NCBI GenBank assembly: GCA_964448135.1
Contig: CAYUVH010000007.1
Coordinates: 1-64,000 of the forward strand
Length of the DNA: 64,000 nucleotides
Direction: 5' to 3'
From: CAYUVH01 sp964448135
GTDB taxonomy: Bacteria; Verrucomicrobiota; Verrucomicrobiia; Limisphaerales; UBA8199
A program made the translations under genes and the position numbers. Under the pieces are notes generated by a model. That model was not told the DNA's origin and did no database searches. It saw only the letters and a list, made by a program, of their open reading frames with translations. Positions 1 through 8,490 of the stretch are shown here, piece after piece. How positions within the stretch are numbered: the stretch's first letter is position 1; each line of letters starts with the position of its first letter.

Positions 1-57
1 GCCCGGCGTTCTCCTGCCTGAGCAGCAGGAATGTTTACCGTTACACCACAAGGACGC
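1..57 (-). tRNA. tRNA-like gene, anticodon CTC (Glu), cut by left edge
   Basis: The minus strand shows an acceptor 5' strand, a D arm and a five-pair anticodon stem with loop TGCTCAG (anticodon CTC). The 3' part runs off the window after the first T-stem bases. Unlike its neighbours the D loop keeps GG (AACGGTAAAC), so this copy may have a normal elbow. It is the last visible member of an array that continues to the left of the window. Confidence 0.6.
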
Positions 58-60
58 AAA

Positions 61-137
61 TGGTGGGAGTGAAGCGTGCTGCCCGCTTTACCTCTCGCAT
101 GTCAAACGAGCGCTCTGGCTGTTGAGCTACACCCCCC
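61..137 (-). tRNA. elbow-altered tRNA-Val (GAC)
   Basis: The gene has an encoded CCA with discriminator A and anticodon loop TTGACAT (GAC). The acceptor has mismatches near its base. The T stem AAGCG/CGCTT closes loop GGCAGCA instead of the usual TTCRANY. The D loop AACAGCCA has AG where GG is expected. Position 55 is therefore G and position 18 is A. The same T loop recurs in the Trp copy at 18,301. Valine identity is inferred from the anticodon only. Confidence 0.75.
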
Positions 138-141
138 AAAA

Positions 142-230
142 TGGCGGAATGCCGTGGACTTGCACCACTTGCCACAAGGCACGCACTCGTTAGCACCGAG
201 GCCCGGCCCGCTTGTCCGGTTGGCATTCCC
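142..230 (-). tRNA. elbow-altered tRNA-Ser (GCT), class II
   Basis: Seven acceptor pairs (GGAATGC/GCATTCC), discriminator G and encoded CCA are visible. The anticodon loop is GTGCTAA (GCT) and a long variable arm is present, as expected for serine. The T loop is TGCAAGT, with G at position 55. The D loop contains AG rather than GG. The bottom T-stem pair is mismatched. It lies 4 bases from the Leu copy at 235, in a tight run. Confidence 0.78.
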
Positions 231-234
231 AAAA

Positions 235-309
235 TGGTCCGCGTGGCAGGATTTGCACCTGCAACTTTTCCGGTTTGAGCGGAACGCCTCTGCATTGGGC
301 TACACGCGG
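235..309 (-). tRNA. elbow-altered tRNA-Leu (CAA), short variable loop
   Basis: The acceptor CCGCGTG/CACGCGG is perfect, followed by discriminator A and CCA. The anticodon stem TTCCG/CGGAA closes loop CTCAAAC (CAA). The T loop is TGCAAAT and the D loop CAATGCAGA has TG in place of GG. The variable loop is only about five bases, although bacterial leucine tRNAs normally carry a long variable arm. Its body closely matches the Leu copies at 312 and 5,469, which suggests local duplication. Confidence 0.82.
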
Positions 310-311
310 TT

Positions 312-386
312 TGGTACCCACGGCCGGGTTTGCACCGGCACTCTGCGCGTTTTAAGTGCGCTGTCTCTGCGTTGGACTACGTGGGC
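312..386 (-). tRNA. elbow-altered tRNA-Leu (TAA), short variable loop
   Basis: The acceptor GCCCACG/CGTGGGT has a G-U first pair, and the gene ends in discriminator A plus CCA. The anticodon loop CTTAAAA gives TAA; the top pair of the anticodon stem is A-C. The T loop is TGCAAAC. The D loop CAACGCAGA has CG for GG, so 18-55 could form a normal C-G pair here. It is the second of three class-I leucine copies and lies 81 bases upstream of the start of the plus-strand glycosidase gene. Confidence 0.8.
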
Positions 387-466
387 GAAAAAAGTTTGAT
401 TTGAATCGTTATGCAATGAGCCCTGCCTCGACGCGCCGGCCCGCGTGCGGCAAGATTCGTCCCGCT

Positions 467-3400
467 ATGACATTCAGAACGACGTGGTTCGGAATCCTTC
501 TGATCTCGCTTGCTTGCGGTCGCGGAGCCGATCTCGAAAACCAGTTCAAAGATCCTCCCGAGTCAGCGAAACCGCGCACCTGGTGGCATTGGGTGGACGG
601 CAACGTCACGAAACACGGCATCACCGGCGATCTGGAAGCGATGAAACGCGCGGGCCTGGGCGGCTGCTATCTGTTCAGCATCGGCGGCTACTTTCCCGAA
701 GGCCCCGTCAAATTCAAGTCGCCCGAATGGTACGATTTGCTCGATCACACGGTGAAGGAGGCGGAGCGGTTGGGACTGCTCTTTGGCGTTCACAATTGCG
801 ATGGCTGGTCCGAAAGCGGCGGACCTTGGGTCACGCCGGAGACGTCCATGAAGGAGCTGACGCATGCCAGCGTGGACGTCGAGGGAGCCAAACCGTTCGA
901 CGCCGTTCTGCCGAAGCCGCCGACGAAGGAGAATTTTTACCGCGACATCGCGGTGATCGCGTTTCCGGTGCCGGAAGTGCATCGCGCGAACGGGCCCGAT
1001 TCGGGAGCGCGCGTGTCGGCTTCCATCAGTGACGACAAGGCCAGGCTGCTTATGAACGTCAAGAACGGTCCGCGGGCGATGTTTCCCAAATCCGCCAGCG
1101 GCCACCATATTGAGTTTGAGCTGCCCGAGGCGAGGACGCTTCGCACGCTGACTTTTCGTAATGTGAGCGGCTACACGGCGGATGAGGATTTTCCTGTCGT
1201 CATGGAATCCTCGCTGGACGGCAAATCATGGACACCCGCCGGCCGGTGTACTTTTTCGTGGGACACCGATAACGGGTCGAAGCCGATCACCGTCGCGCTG
1301 GGCGATCTCAAGGCAAAATACTTCCGGCTCGCGTTCACCAATCTATGGGACGTCCAAATCGGCGAAATCGAATTGACGGATGCCGCCAAACTGCACTTTG
1401 CCGAGGCCAAGGCGGAGTGGCTGCGCTGCCGCGGACACGGCGGGGAGACTCGCAATTTTGCCCAATATCCCGGACCCGATCGTCATCTTGAACTGCCCGC
1501 CAATACCGTGATTGCGCGCAGCAATGTGGTGGACCTCACGTCGAAGCTCGGCGCCGATGGCCGCCTCAAATGGGATGCGCCACCGGGTCACTGGCGGATT
1601 CTACGCGTCGGATATACGAGCAACGGGCGTATGAATAAACCCGCCACGGAAGCCGGCCGCGGTTTGGAATGCGACAAACTGGATGCCAACGTCGTCCTCA
1701 ATCATCTGGACCAATACGTCGGTATTCTGAGCAAGCGCTTCGGCGCGGCAACCGGAAAAACCTTCAAGATTGTGGAAACCGACAGCTGGGAGTGCGACGT
1801 GCAAAACTGGACCGGGGGCCTGGAGCGACGCCTGAACGAACGCACCGGCATTGACATCGTTCCGTGGCTCCCGCTCCTCATCGAAGGTTGGATCGTGGAC
1901 AACACCGACGTGTCCGAGCGTATGCTCTGGGATTGGCGGCGTTTTCTGGCGGACCAGTTTGCCGACAATTATTTCAGCGTGGTCGCAAAATACCTGCATG
2001 AACGCAACCTGGATTACGTTGCGGAAGGTTCGGGGCGCCAGATGTATCTCTACGACCCCCTCACCTACCAGCGTCCAAGCGATATACCGATGGGCGAATT
2101 CTGGCTCAACACCGGCGCGGGGCAAGGCGTGCGCGTGGACAACAAAGTCGCCGCCAGCTTGGCGCATATTCGCGGCAGCCGGCTCGTGGCTTCAGAATCG
2201 TATACTGCAAGCGCTCAATTCGCGCGTTGGCAAAATCACCCTTACTCGCTCAAACCGCTCGGCGACCGCGCCTATTGCGCTGGAGTAAACCAATTCGTTT
2301 TCCACACCTTCGCGCATCAGCCCTACGACGTCATCGGCCCCGGCTTCACCATGGCCGTGTGGGGCCTGAACTGCAATCGCGCCAATACGTGGTGGGAACC
2401 GGGCCGGGCGTGGATGAAGTATCTCACCCGCTGCAATTATCTGCTGCAAGAAGGCAAATCCGTGGGTGATGTCCTCTACTTCATCGGCGAGGACGCGCCG
2501 AATCGCATCGGCTGGGGCAGCGAACTCGATCCGGCCTTGCCCAAGGGCTACGACTTTGACGCCGCCGATGCGCGGGCCATCATGGAAGCAACCGTTCGCA
2601 ACGGCCGTATCCAGCTTCCCGGCGGCACGGAGTATAAAATATTGCTGCTCGGAAACAGCCGCACCATGCGCCCGGCGGTGCTCCGCAAAATCGCCGAACT
2701 GGTCAAGAATGGCGCGGTGATCTCCGGCCCGTCTCCGCTCCAATCGCCCAGCCTCGCGGATCTGGGAGCGGGTGATGAGGAAGTCCGCAAACTCGCCGCC
2801 GAGGTCTGGGGCAAATGTGACGGGAAAACCATCAAGGATCGCGGCTATGGCACGGGCGGTGTTTTCTGGGGACGCACCTTCCCCGAAATGTTCGCGCGTC
2901 TGAGCCTCTCGCCGGATTTTTCCTACCAGGCGGCGAAGCCGGATGCCGACGTGCTTTACATCCACCGCCGCATCGGCGACGCCGATGTCTATTTCGTCTC
3001 GAACCAAAAGCCTCGACCCGAATCAATCAAGGCCAGCTTCCGAGTGAACCAGCGTCAGCCGGAGATTTGGGACCCCATCACTGGCACTGTCTCGAAACCG
3101 GCTCTTTTCACCGAGGAACATCTGGAGACGGAAGTAGCGCTTAACATGGATCCCTCAGGATCGCTCTTTATGGTCTTCCGCAACAACAGCCCACTCCAAC
3201 ACCCGGTAAAAGTCAGTGATCCCAAACTGGAAATCGATGAATTAGCCGACCATCAGATGGTTGCGCGCGCCAAAGATGCAGGCTCTTTCAACATCCAATT
3301 CAGCGACGGTTCCAAGAGGACCTTGGAGGTGAGCAACGTGCCGGCACCGTTGGAAATCTCCGGTGCCTGGGAAGTGACCTTCCCGCCAAAACTCGGCGCG

Positions 3401-3916
3401 CCCGCATCGGCAACGTTCGATGCGCTGGCTTCGTGGACGGATCGGCCCGAGTCCGGCATTCGGTATTTCTCCGGCACCGCCACTTACACCAAAGACTTCT
3501 CCCTCCCTGCGGATCGCATTCGTGAAGACCAGGAAACCTGGCTCGACCTCGGTGACGTCCAGGTTATCGCCGAAGTGTTCCTCAATGAAAAGCCGCTGGG
3601 CATCCTGTGGAAGCCGCCGTTCCGGGTGAATGTGACCTCCGCTTTAAAAGCCGGTACCAATCGCCTTGAAGTTCGAGTCACCAACCTCTGGCCGAACCGT
3701 ATGATCGGCGACGCGACGCTTCCAGATAGCATTGAATGGCAGGCCAGCCGTCCCCTGCCCGCTCGCTGGCCGGAATGGGTGCTTGAGGGCAAGCCAAACC
3801 CGGACGGCCGCGTCACTTTTTGCAGCCGGAAGGTCTACTCGAAGGACGATCCCTTGCTGAATTCCGGACTTATTGGCCCGGTGAAAATCGTAACGGTCGC
3901 GCGATTGGCGCTTTAG
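467..3916 (+). CDS. secreted GH106-type glycosidase (alpha-L-rhamnosidase-like)
   Basis: The protein has 1,149 residues from the ATG at 467. I chose this start because a signal peptide begins there (hydrophobic GILLISLACG) and the upstream extension crosses the tRNA gene. The N-terminal part reads like the GH106 catalytic barrel (KPRTWWHWVDGNVTKHGI, then GLGGCYLF and WSESGGPW). A discoidin-like sugar-binding segment lies near residues 230-310 and a beta-sandwich near 1,000-1,149. GH106 enzymes release rhamnose from plant or algal polymers outside the cytoplasm. It shows no link to the surrounding tRNA-like genes and looks like separate catabolic cargo. Family assignment is from memory of the motifs. 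Confidence 0.8.
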   Translation: MTFRTTWFGILLISLACGRGADLENQFKDPPESAKPRTWWHWVDGNVTKHGITGDLEAMKRAGLGGCYLFSIGGYFPEGPVKFKSPEWYDLLDHTVKEAERLGLLFGVHNCDGWSESGGPWVTPETSMKELTHASVDVEGAKPFDAVLPKPPTKENFYRDIAVIAFPVPEVHRANGPDSGARVSASISDDKARLLMNVKNGPRAMFPKSASGHHIEFELPEARTLRTLTFRNVSGYTADEDFPVVMESSLDGKSWTPAGRCTFSWDTDNGSKPITVALGDLKAKYFRLAFTNLWDVQIGEIELTDAAKLHFAEAKAEWLRCRGHGGETRNFAQYPGPDRHLELPANTVIARSNVVDLTSKLGADGRLKWDAPPGHWRILRVGYTSNGRMNKPATEAGRGLECDKLDANVVLNHLDQYVGILSKRFGAATGKTFKIVETDSWECDVQNWTGGLERRLNERTGIDIVPWLPLLIEGWIVDNTDVSERMLWDWRRFLADQFADNYFSVVAKYLHERNLDYVAEGSGRQMYLYDPLTYQRPSDIPMGEFWLNTGAGQGVRVDNKVAASLAHIRGSRLVASESYTASAQFARWQNHPYSLKPLGDRAYCAGVNQFVFHTFAHQPYDVIGPGFTMAVWGLNCNRANTWWEPGRAWMKYLTRCNYLLQEGKSVGDVLYFIGEDAPNRIGWGSELDPALPKGYDFDAADARAIMEATVRNGRIQLPGGTEYKILLLGNSRTMRPAVLRKIAELVKNGAVISGPSPLQSPSLADLGAGDEEVRKLAAEVWGKCDGKTIKDRGYGTGGVFWGRTFPEMFARLSLSPDFSYQAAKPDADVLYIHRRIGDADVYFVSNQKPRPESIKASFRVNQRQPEIWDPITGTVSKPALFTEEHLETEVALNMDPSGSLFMVFRNNSPLQHPVKVSDPKLEIDELADHQMVARAKDAGSFNIQFSDGSKRTLEVSNVPAPLEISGAWEVTFPPKLGAPASATFDALASWTDRPESGIRYFSGTATYTKDFSLPADRIREDQETWLDLGDVQVIAEVFLNEKPLGILWKPPFRVNVTSALKAGTNRLEVRVTNLWPNRMIGDATLPDSIEWQASRPLPARWPEWVLEGKPNPDGRVTFCSRKVYSKDDPLLNSGLIGPVKIVTVARLAL

Positions 3917-3921
3917 TCCCC

Positions 3922-4030
3922 GGAGCGCGGCTCTGTGAGCCGCAGCGGTAACCATGTTTACAAGGGCTCGAGAACTGATTTGCTCATTCAATCAATTTTG
4001 AACGCGCTGCGGCTCACAGAGCCGCGCTCC
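3922..4030. repeat. long inverted-repeat element (REP/MITE-like)
   Basis: Two 26-base arms, 3922-3947 and 4005-4030, are exact inverted copies built around GGAGCGCGGCTCTGTGAGCC, with about 57 bases between them. One degenerate arm recurs at 10,557. It sits directly after the glycosidase stop and could also end transcription. No transposase is present. Confidence 0.75.
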
Positions 4031-4082
4031 AAAGAATCAGAAGCACGCGTGCCAATTGACGGCACGGCCGGTTCAGCGCAAA

Positions 4083-5402
4083 ATGACTTCGATGAACCAG
4101 CCTGCTCAGACCAATTCGATCAAGCTTGTTTGTGTTTCCGGCCCCGACCAAGGCAAACGCCTCGTTATCCGGGAACAACCCACCACCATCGGCAAATCCG
4201 TAAACTGCGACCTCGCGAGCGATGACGTCGACGTCGCCGAACGTCATGTCACTCTTCGTGCGGCCAATGACCGCCTCATCCTCGAAGTGAGTGAAGGCCA
4301 GGCAGTCTTCGTGGATGGCCAGCGCGTTCAGCAAACGGGACACCTCAACCCCGTCGAACAAATGCGCATTGGACGTTCCATTTGGAAAATCGAAAGCTCC
4401 GCGGAGGTTCCCAGCGAATTCTCGGCATTTCTGGGAAATCTCAGCGGCCGGATCACCGCCGTGGCCGGCACCGAGAAAATCGAAGGCTTCAAAGCCCAGG
4501 AAATGTTCTCTGAAGTCCTCCGCCGCCGCACCGACGAGGAGATGGAAGCCTACTTCGCAGTCGGCACGCCCACCACCACCCCCGCCCTCGCCGACGTCAC
4601 CACGAGCTGGCCGAAGCCCTGGCTTTTCGTGAAAATCTTCGTCCTGCTCGCCCTCGTCTACTGCGGACTGCTCTTCGCCTTCAAGACCTACAACAACTCT
4701 CTCATGATTCCCGGCCTGCTGACCGTGGGCGGTTTCATGATGCCCTTTGCCCTGCTCATCTTCTTCTTCGAGATGAACGTGCTGCGCAATGTGCCGCTTT
4801 ACCAGATTCTCAAAATGCTTTTTCTCGGCGGCATCCTTTCCGTCATCGCGGCTTTGTTTCTGCTCACGCAGGCGAAGCTCAGCGATTCCTGGCTGGGCGC
4901 GATCACCATCGGGATAATCGAGGAGGCCGGTAAAGTCGTCGCCTTGCTTCTCGTGGTGAACAAATTGAAATATCGCTGGATACTCAATGGCATGCTCTTT
5001 GGCGCGGCGGTCGGCGCGGGCTTTGCGGGTTTCGAATCCGCCGGCTATGGAGGCAAGTACGGTCCCGAAAATATCACTCTGCGTGCCGGCCTGTGCATCC
5101 TCGGCGGCCATGTCATGTGGTGCGCCCTTTCGGGCGCGGCCCTGTGGCGGGTGCGGGGCGATCGCAAGTTCGAGTGGTCCATGCTCGGCGACCTGCGTTT
5201 CCTGCGCATCTTTGCGCTCGTCGCCGTCCTGCACGGCGTCTGGGATTCTCCGCTTTCCTCAACCATGTATCTCAAATACATCGTGCTGGGCTTCGTCGCC
5301 TGGGTCGCCATCCTCAGCTACATCCAGGTCGGTCTGAAACAGGTGCGCGACGCCCAGGCCCAAGGAGCCACCGAATTCTTTAAAAAGCAACCCACGTCGT
5401 AA
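4083..5402 (+). CDS. FHA domain fused to PrsW-family intramembrane protease
   Basis: About 439 residues from the ATG at 4083; a second ATG at 4092 is equally possible, and the longer TTG-started frame lacks support. Residues about 15-100 form a forkhead-associated domain, which binds phosphothreonine. The remainder has about eight membrane segments with the PrsW signature: EEAGK, a Glu in the next helix (FAGFESAG) and HGVWD. PrsW enzymes cleave membrane proteins such as anti-sigma factors. The fusion suggests a protease gated by phosphorylation; the target is unknown. It stands alone between tRNA-like runs. Confidence 0.82.
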   Translation: MTSMNQPAQTNSIKLVCVSGPDQGKRLVIREQPTTIGKSVNCDLASDDVDVAERHVTLRAANDRLILEVSEGQAVFVDGQRVQQTGHLNPVEQMRIGRSIWKIESSAEVPSEFSAFLGNLSGRITAVAGTEKIEGFKAQEMFSEVLRRRTDEEMEAYFAVGTPTTTPALADVTTSWPKPWLFVKIFVLLALVYCGLLFAFKTYNNSLMIPGLLTVGGFMMPFALLIFFFEMNVLRNVPLYQILKMLFLGGILSVIAALFLLTQAKLSDSWLGAITIGIIEEAGKVVALLLVVNKLKYRWILNGMLFGAAVGAGFAGFESAGYGGKYGPENITLRAGLCILGGHVMWCALSGAALWRVRGDRKFEWSMLGDLRFLRIFALVAVLHGVWDSPLSSTMYLKYIVLGFVAWVAILSYIQVGLKQVRDAQAQGATEFFKKQPTS

Positions 5403-5468
5403 TTCGACACGACACGCACGGAATGATTCCCCCATTCTGCACTCTGCATTCTGCACTCTTCACTAAAT

Positions 5469-5543
5469 TGGTCCGCATGGCAGGACTTGCACCTGCAACC
5501 TCTCTGTTCTGAGCGGAGCGCCTCTTCATTGGGCTACATGCGG
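5469..5543 (-). tRNA. elbow-altered tRNA-Leu (CAG), short variable loop
   Basis: The acceptor CCGCATG/CATGCGG is perfect, with A73 and CCA. The anticodon loop CTCAGAA gives CAG; the stem has one C-A mismatch. The T loop is TGCAAGT and the D loop CAATGAAGA has TG for GG. It shares most of its body with the Leu copies at 235 and 312. It lies just after a word-like repeat and upstream of Gln on the same strand. Confidence 0.82.
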
Positions 5544-5550
5544 GGAAAAT

Positions 5551-5690
5551 GACGAAGCTCGAATGACGAATGTCGAAGGAAACCCGAAATCCGAGGCACG
5601 AATGTGGCAATTCAGATTTTGTGCTTCGAGCTTCTTTCGGCATTCGTCATATGTGCTTCGTCATTTACATCTGCTGGCCGGCTTGCGCCG
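5551..5690. repeat. word-like intergenic repeat (ACGAATGACGAA type)
   Basis: This stretch is built from short words such as GACGAATGTCGAAGG, CGAATGTGGC and CATTCGTCAT in both orientations. Closely related text recurs at 15,440-15,525 and 26,190-26,250, and a second word family (CTGCACTCTGCATTC) recurs at 5,436, 8,176 and 15,325. No coding or structural role is visible. Such filler is common between genes in this kind of genome. Confidence 0.6.
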
Positions 5691-5701
5691 CAGCGTAAAA
5701 C

Positions 5702-5775
5702 TGGCTGCCTCACCTGGATTCGCACCAGGACCGTCGGGGTCAGAACCCGGTATGCTGCGGTTACACTACGAGGCA
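5702..5775 (-). tRNA. elbow-altered tRNA-Gln (CTG)
   Basis: The acceptor TGCCTCG/TGAGGCA has its U1-A72 pair as in known glutamine tRNAs, followed by G73 and CCA. The anticodon loop TTCTGAC gives CTG. The T stem CCTGG/CCAGG closes loop TGCGAAT. The D loop AACCGCAGC has CG in place of GG. Retention of the U1-A72/G73 glutamine features argues for ability to be charged; this is inference. Confidence 0.82.
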
Positions 5776-5784
5776 AATATGAAA

Positions 5785-5861
5785 TGGTACTCCCGGCAGG
5801 ACTCTCACCTGCAACCACGACGTTCGAAGCGTCGCGCTCTAATAGTTTGAGCTACGGGAGC
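5785..5861 (-). tRNA. elbow-altered tRNA-Arg (TCG)
   Basis: The anticodon stem CGACG/CGTCG is perfect with loop CTTCGAA (TCG). Acceptor GCTCCCG/CGGGAGT, A73 and CCA are present. The T loop TGAGAGT has G55 and also A56. The D loop AAACTATTA offers AU where GG is expected, so U19 can pair with A56. This is one of three copies in which the 19-56 pair itself has changed. Confidence 0.8.
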
Positions 5862-5935
5862 GATAATGTGGCCATCTTCGGTCCACCGCTTGGACAAATC
5901 CGATATTTGGTGATAAATAATTCGTAATCTTTCAA

Positions 5936-8167
5936 ATGCGTTGGCGAAGCACTATTCCGGCGCTGGCGTTGGCCGGCCTCCATTTCCTGGGCGCGGCGGA
6001 CGCGCCGGCGCAGATCACGAACCGGTCCGTTTCAGTCCCGGCGGCGAAGCGCTATATCGTCATGCTCCAACGCGGAGCTGATCAGGAAGGCTGCGCGAGC
6101 GAGCATCGTCTGAACCGCAGCCAGACTTTCCGGCATGCGATCAATGGCTTCGTGGCCGATTTGGATTCGGCGGCATTGGCGCGCTTGAAGGCGGATGCGC
6201 GCGTGCTGGCGGTGGAGGAGGATATCGTGTGTGCCCATGCCATCGGACAGATCATCCCGAACGGTATCCGCCGTTTGGGCATGGATCATTTTCCGATGGT
6301 CAGCACGGATGGCAGCGACAAACGCATCAACGTGGACGTGGCCTTGGTGGACAGCGGCGTCCAGACGAATCATCCCGACTTGAACGTGATCCAGGCCGTG
6401 GATTTTACGGGCGACGGAATAAACACGATCTTCAGTCACGGGACCGGATGTGCCGGAATTATTGGCGCGCTGGACAACAACCTGGGCGTCGTCGGGGTGG
6501 CGCCCGGGGTTCGGCTATGGAGCGCCCGCTCGATTGATAACAACAACAACGGCACCTTGGCGCAAATCGTGGCCGGACTGAATTATGTGGCGGCCCATGC
6601 AGACCAAATCTCTGTCTGCAACCTCAGCATTGCGACCTACTATGGAAATGACACTTCGGTCATCCGCACATTCGAGCAGCCGGCGGTCCAGGCGCTCGTG
6701 AATCTCGGTGTGGTGGTGGTGGCGGGCACGGGGAATGACGGCGGGGATATTGCCGGTCCGGACGGTATCATGGACAATGGCGATGACGTCATGCCCGCGG
6801 GCTTTCCCGAATCCATGGCGGTGAGCGCGATGGATCCGGCGGCGGATGAAATCTCCAATTATTCCAACGGCAGCCGGACGCCCCACGCAACCGCGTTCGT
6901 GACTTCGCCGGGGGCGGCCATTGATGTGGCCGGCCCGGGTAATGATATTCTCACGACGACGGTGGGGAGCAGCTACGGTCGAGCCAGTGGCACGAGTTTT
7001 GCCACGCCGCATGTGAGCGGCTTGGTGGCGCTTTACATTGCTTCGCACGGTCGCGCGACGAACGCGGCGGGCGTCTATGCCATCCGCCAGGCGATCATCA
7101 ATGGGGCACTGCCGCAATCGCAGTGGAACAGCACGAACACACATGACCCGGACACCAACCACGAAGGACTGGCCATGCCGTCCATAGCGTGGGCCACGAA
7201 TGCGCCGAAGATCACCGGCTTTGCAAAGGCCGGCTCGGGCGTGGGGCTGAGTTTCAGCACGCTGAACAGCTACAGCAACACGGTTCAGTTTGCATCCTCC
7301 CTTTCCGCGACGAGCGCGTGGACGAAATTGTATGGCACGAACGGCACCGGCGGCATTGCGAGCATCACGAATCCGATTGTCGCATCGAACCGCTTCTTCC
7401 GACTCGCCACGCAGCCGTTGATCAATCCCCTGCTGACCAACCGCGGCGTGGGCACAAACATCGGGAGCCTGGGCGCGTCGGCCAACGGTTCATACCTGGG
7501 CACGAGCAATAATGTGGCCGGCGCGATTGTGAACGAGAGCACCAACTCAGCCGTGCTGCTGCCGATTGATACGGTGGGCAGCCGCATGACCGTGCCCTAT
7601 CAGAAGGCGCTGAACCCGAGCAATGCGTTTTCCATCGAAATCTGGAGCCGGCCGACGCAGACCAACGATGCCGGCACGGTGGTTTCCAGTGCCGCCTTTG
7701 TCACGAACCAGTTAGGGGGCTGGGCGCTGTATCAATCGAACCCGACGGGGGCAGACGGAAATGGCTGGTATTTCCGCTGTTTCAACAACTCAGGGAACCT
7801 CACCTATAATTATGTTTCCTGGAGCGGGCCGCTCAGCACGAATTCGTGGTATCACCTGGTCGGCACTTTCGATGGCACGAATGAGGTTTTATACATGAAC
7901 GGTTTCAACGTGTCGTCGTATGCGTGGCCAGGCGGGCAACGTTTTCGACCGAATGCCATTGGTCCGCTCGAGCTCGGCGTTGTTCATTACGGCACAAGCT
8001 GGGGCAGCGGCATGCACGACGAATGCGCGCTCTACACCAACGCCCTCACCGCCGCGCGCGTCTTGGCCCACTACCAATCCGGTACCAACGGTGCCCGAGT
8101 TACGCCCTACCAGTACACAGTCCTCTCCGACAATCCCATCGGCTACTGGCGCCTGAACGAACACTGA
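5936..8167 (+). CDS. secreted subtilisin-family (S8) serine protease with LamG domain
   Basis: 743 residues. A signal peptide (about 1-26) is followed by an I9-type propeptide (about 40-95). The peptidase domain shows the Asp motif VDSGVQTNHPD near 139, the His motif SHGTGCAG near 167 and the Ser motif GTSFATPHVSG near 353. The C-terminal 220 residues resemble a concanavalin/LamG sandwich that binds polymers. It probably digests extracellular protein. No gene around it points to a dedicated partner, and tRNA-like genes flank both sides on the opposite strand. Confidence 0.9.
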   Translation: MRWRSTIPALALAGLHFLGAADAPAQITNRSVSVPAAKRYIVMLQRGADQEGCASEHRLNRSQTFRHAINGFVADLDSAALARLKADARVLAVEEDIVCAHAIGQIIPNGIRRLGMDHFPMVSTDGSDKRINVDVALVDSGVQTNHPDLNVIQAVDFTGDGINTIFSHGTGCAGIIGALDNNLGVVGVAPGVRLWSARSIDNNNNGTLAQIVAGLNYVAAHADQISVCNLSIATYYGNDTSVIRTFEQPAVQALVNLGVVVVAGTGNDGGDIAGPDGIMDNGDDVMPAGFPESMAVSAMDPAADEISNYSNGSRTPHATAFVTSPGAAIDVAGPGNDILTTTVGSSYGRASGTSFATPHVSGLVALYIASHGRATNAAGVYAIRQAIINGALPQSQWNSTNTHDPDTNHEGLAMPSIAWATNAPKITGFAKAGSGVGLSFSTLNSYSNTVQFASSLSATSAWTKLYGTNGTGGIASITNPIVASNRFFRLATQPLINPLLTNRGVGTNIGSLGASANGSYLGTSNNVAGAIVNESTNSAVLLPIDTVGSRMTVPYQKALNPSNAFSIEIWSRPTQTNDAGTVVSSAAFVTNQLGGWALYQSNPTGADGNGWYFRCFNNSGNLTYNYVSWSGPLSTNSWYHLVGTFDGTNEVLYMNGFNVSSYAWPGGQRFRPNAIGPLELGVVHYGTSWGSGMHDECALYTNALTAARVLAHYQSGTNGARVTPYQYTVLSDNPIGYWRLNEH

Positions 8168-8211
8168 GCCCTTTCATTCTGCACTCCGCACTCTTCACCC
8201 TACATTCAAAA

Positions 8212-8285
8212 TGGTGGGTCGCCACGGTACCGCCCCGTGCTCTCCGGCTTAAGAGGCCGTCGCATCGCTCCAATGCTTGCAACCC
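8212..8285 (-). tRNA. elbow-altered tRNA-Lys (CTT)
   Basis: Acceptor GGGTTGC/GCGACCC, A73 and CCA are present. The anticodon loop CTCTTAA gives CTT, the classic lysine loop. The T stem CACGG/CCGTG closes loop GGCGGTA. The D arm GCAT/ATGC has loop TGGAGCG, which contains both GG and AG, so the alignment of position 18 is ambiguous in this copy. It is the first of a run of three ending 44 bases before the RNA ligase stop. Confidence 0.75.
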
Positions 8286-8291
8286 GTGAAA

Positions 8292-8366
8292 TGGTCAAAG
8301 CGGCGGGTAACGCTCCCGCTTGATCTTGCTCCCGAAGCAAGCGCCTCACTTTTAGGCTACGCTCTG
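8292..8366 (-). tRNA. elbow-altered tRNA-Pro (CGG)
   Basis: Acceptor CAGAGCG/CGCTTTG pairs fully with one G-U, followed by A73 and CCA. The anticodon stem CTTGC/GCAAG is perfect with loop TTCGGGA (CGG). The T loop AGCGTTA is shared with the Ile and Ala copies at 17,299 and 18,217. The D loop TAAAAGTGA has AG for GG. Confidence 0.8.
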
Positions 8367-8371
8367 TTAAA

Positions 8372-8446
8372 TGGACGGGCATGAGGGTATCGCGCCCTCT
8401 ATTCAGGTTTGGAAGACCAGCGTGTGTCTCTCAACACTTATGCCCG
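8372..8446 (-). tRNA. elbow-altered tRNA-Gly (TCC)
   Basis: Acceptor CGGGCAT/ATGCCCG is perfect, with discriminator U (typical of glycine) and CCA. The anticodon loop CTTCCAA gives TCC. The T stem GAGGG/CCCTC closes CGCGATA, the same loop as in the Phe copy at 17,189. The D loop TGAGAG has AG. The gene lies immediately downstream of the RNA ligase gene on the same strand. Confidence 0.82.
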
Positions 8447-8490
8447 AGAAGCGCGGGCGGAAGCTTTCGCCTCCGCCCGCGTGAATTCTG

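Noticed and set aside
5612..5927. Small proteins of about 70-107 codons over the Gln and Arg tRNA-like genes
   Set aside because: They overlap tRNA structures and repeat words, with no ribosome site.
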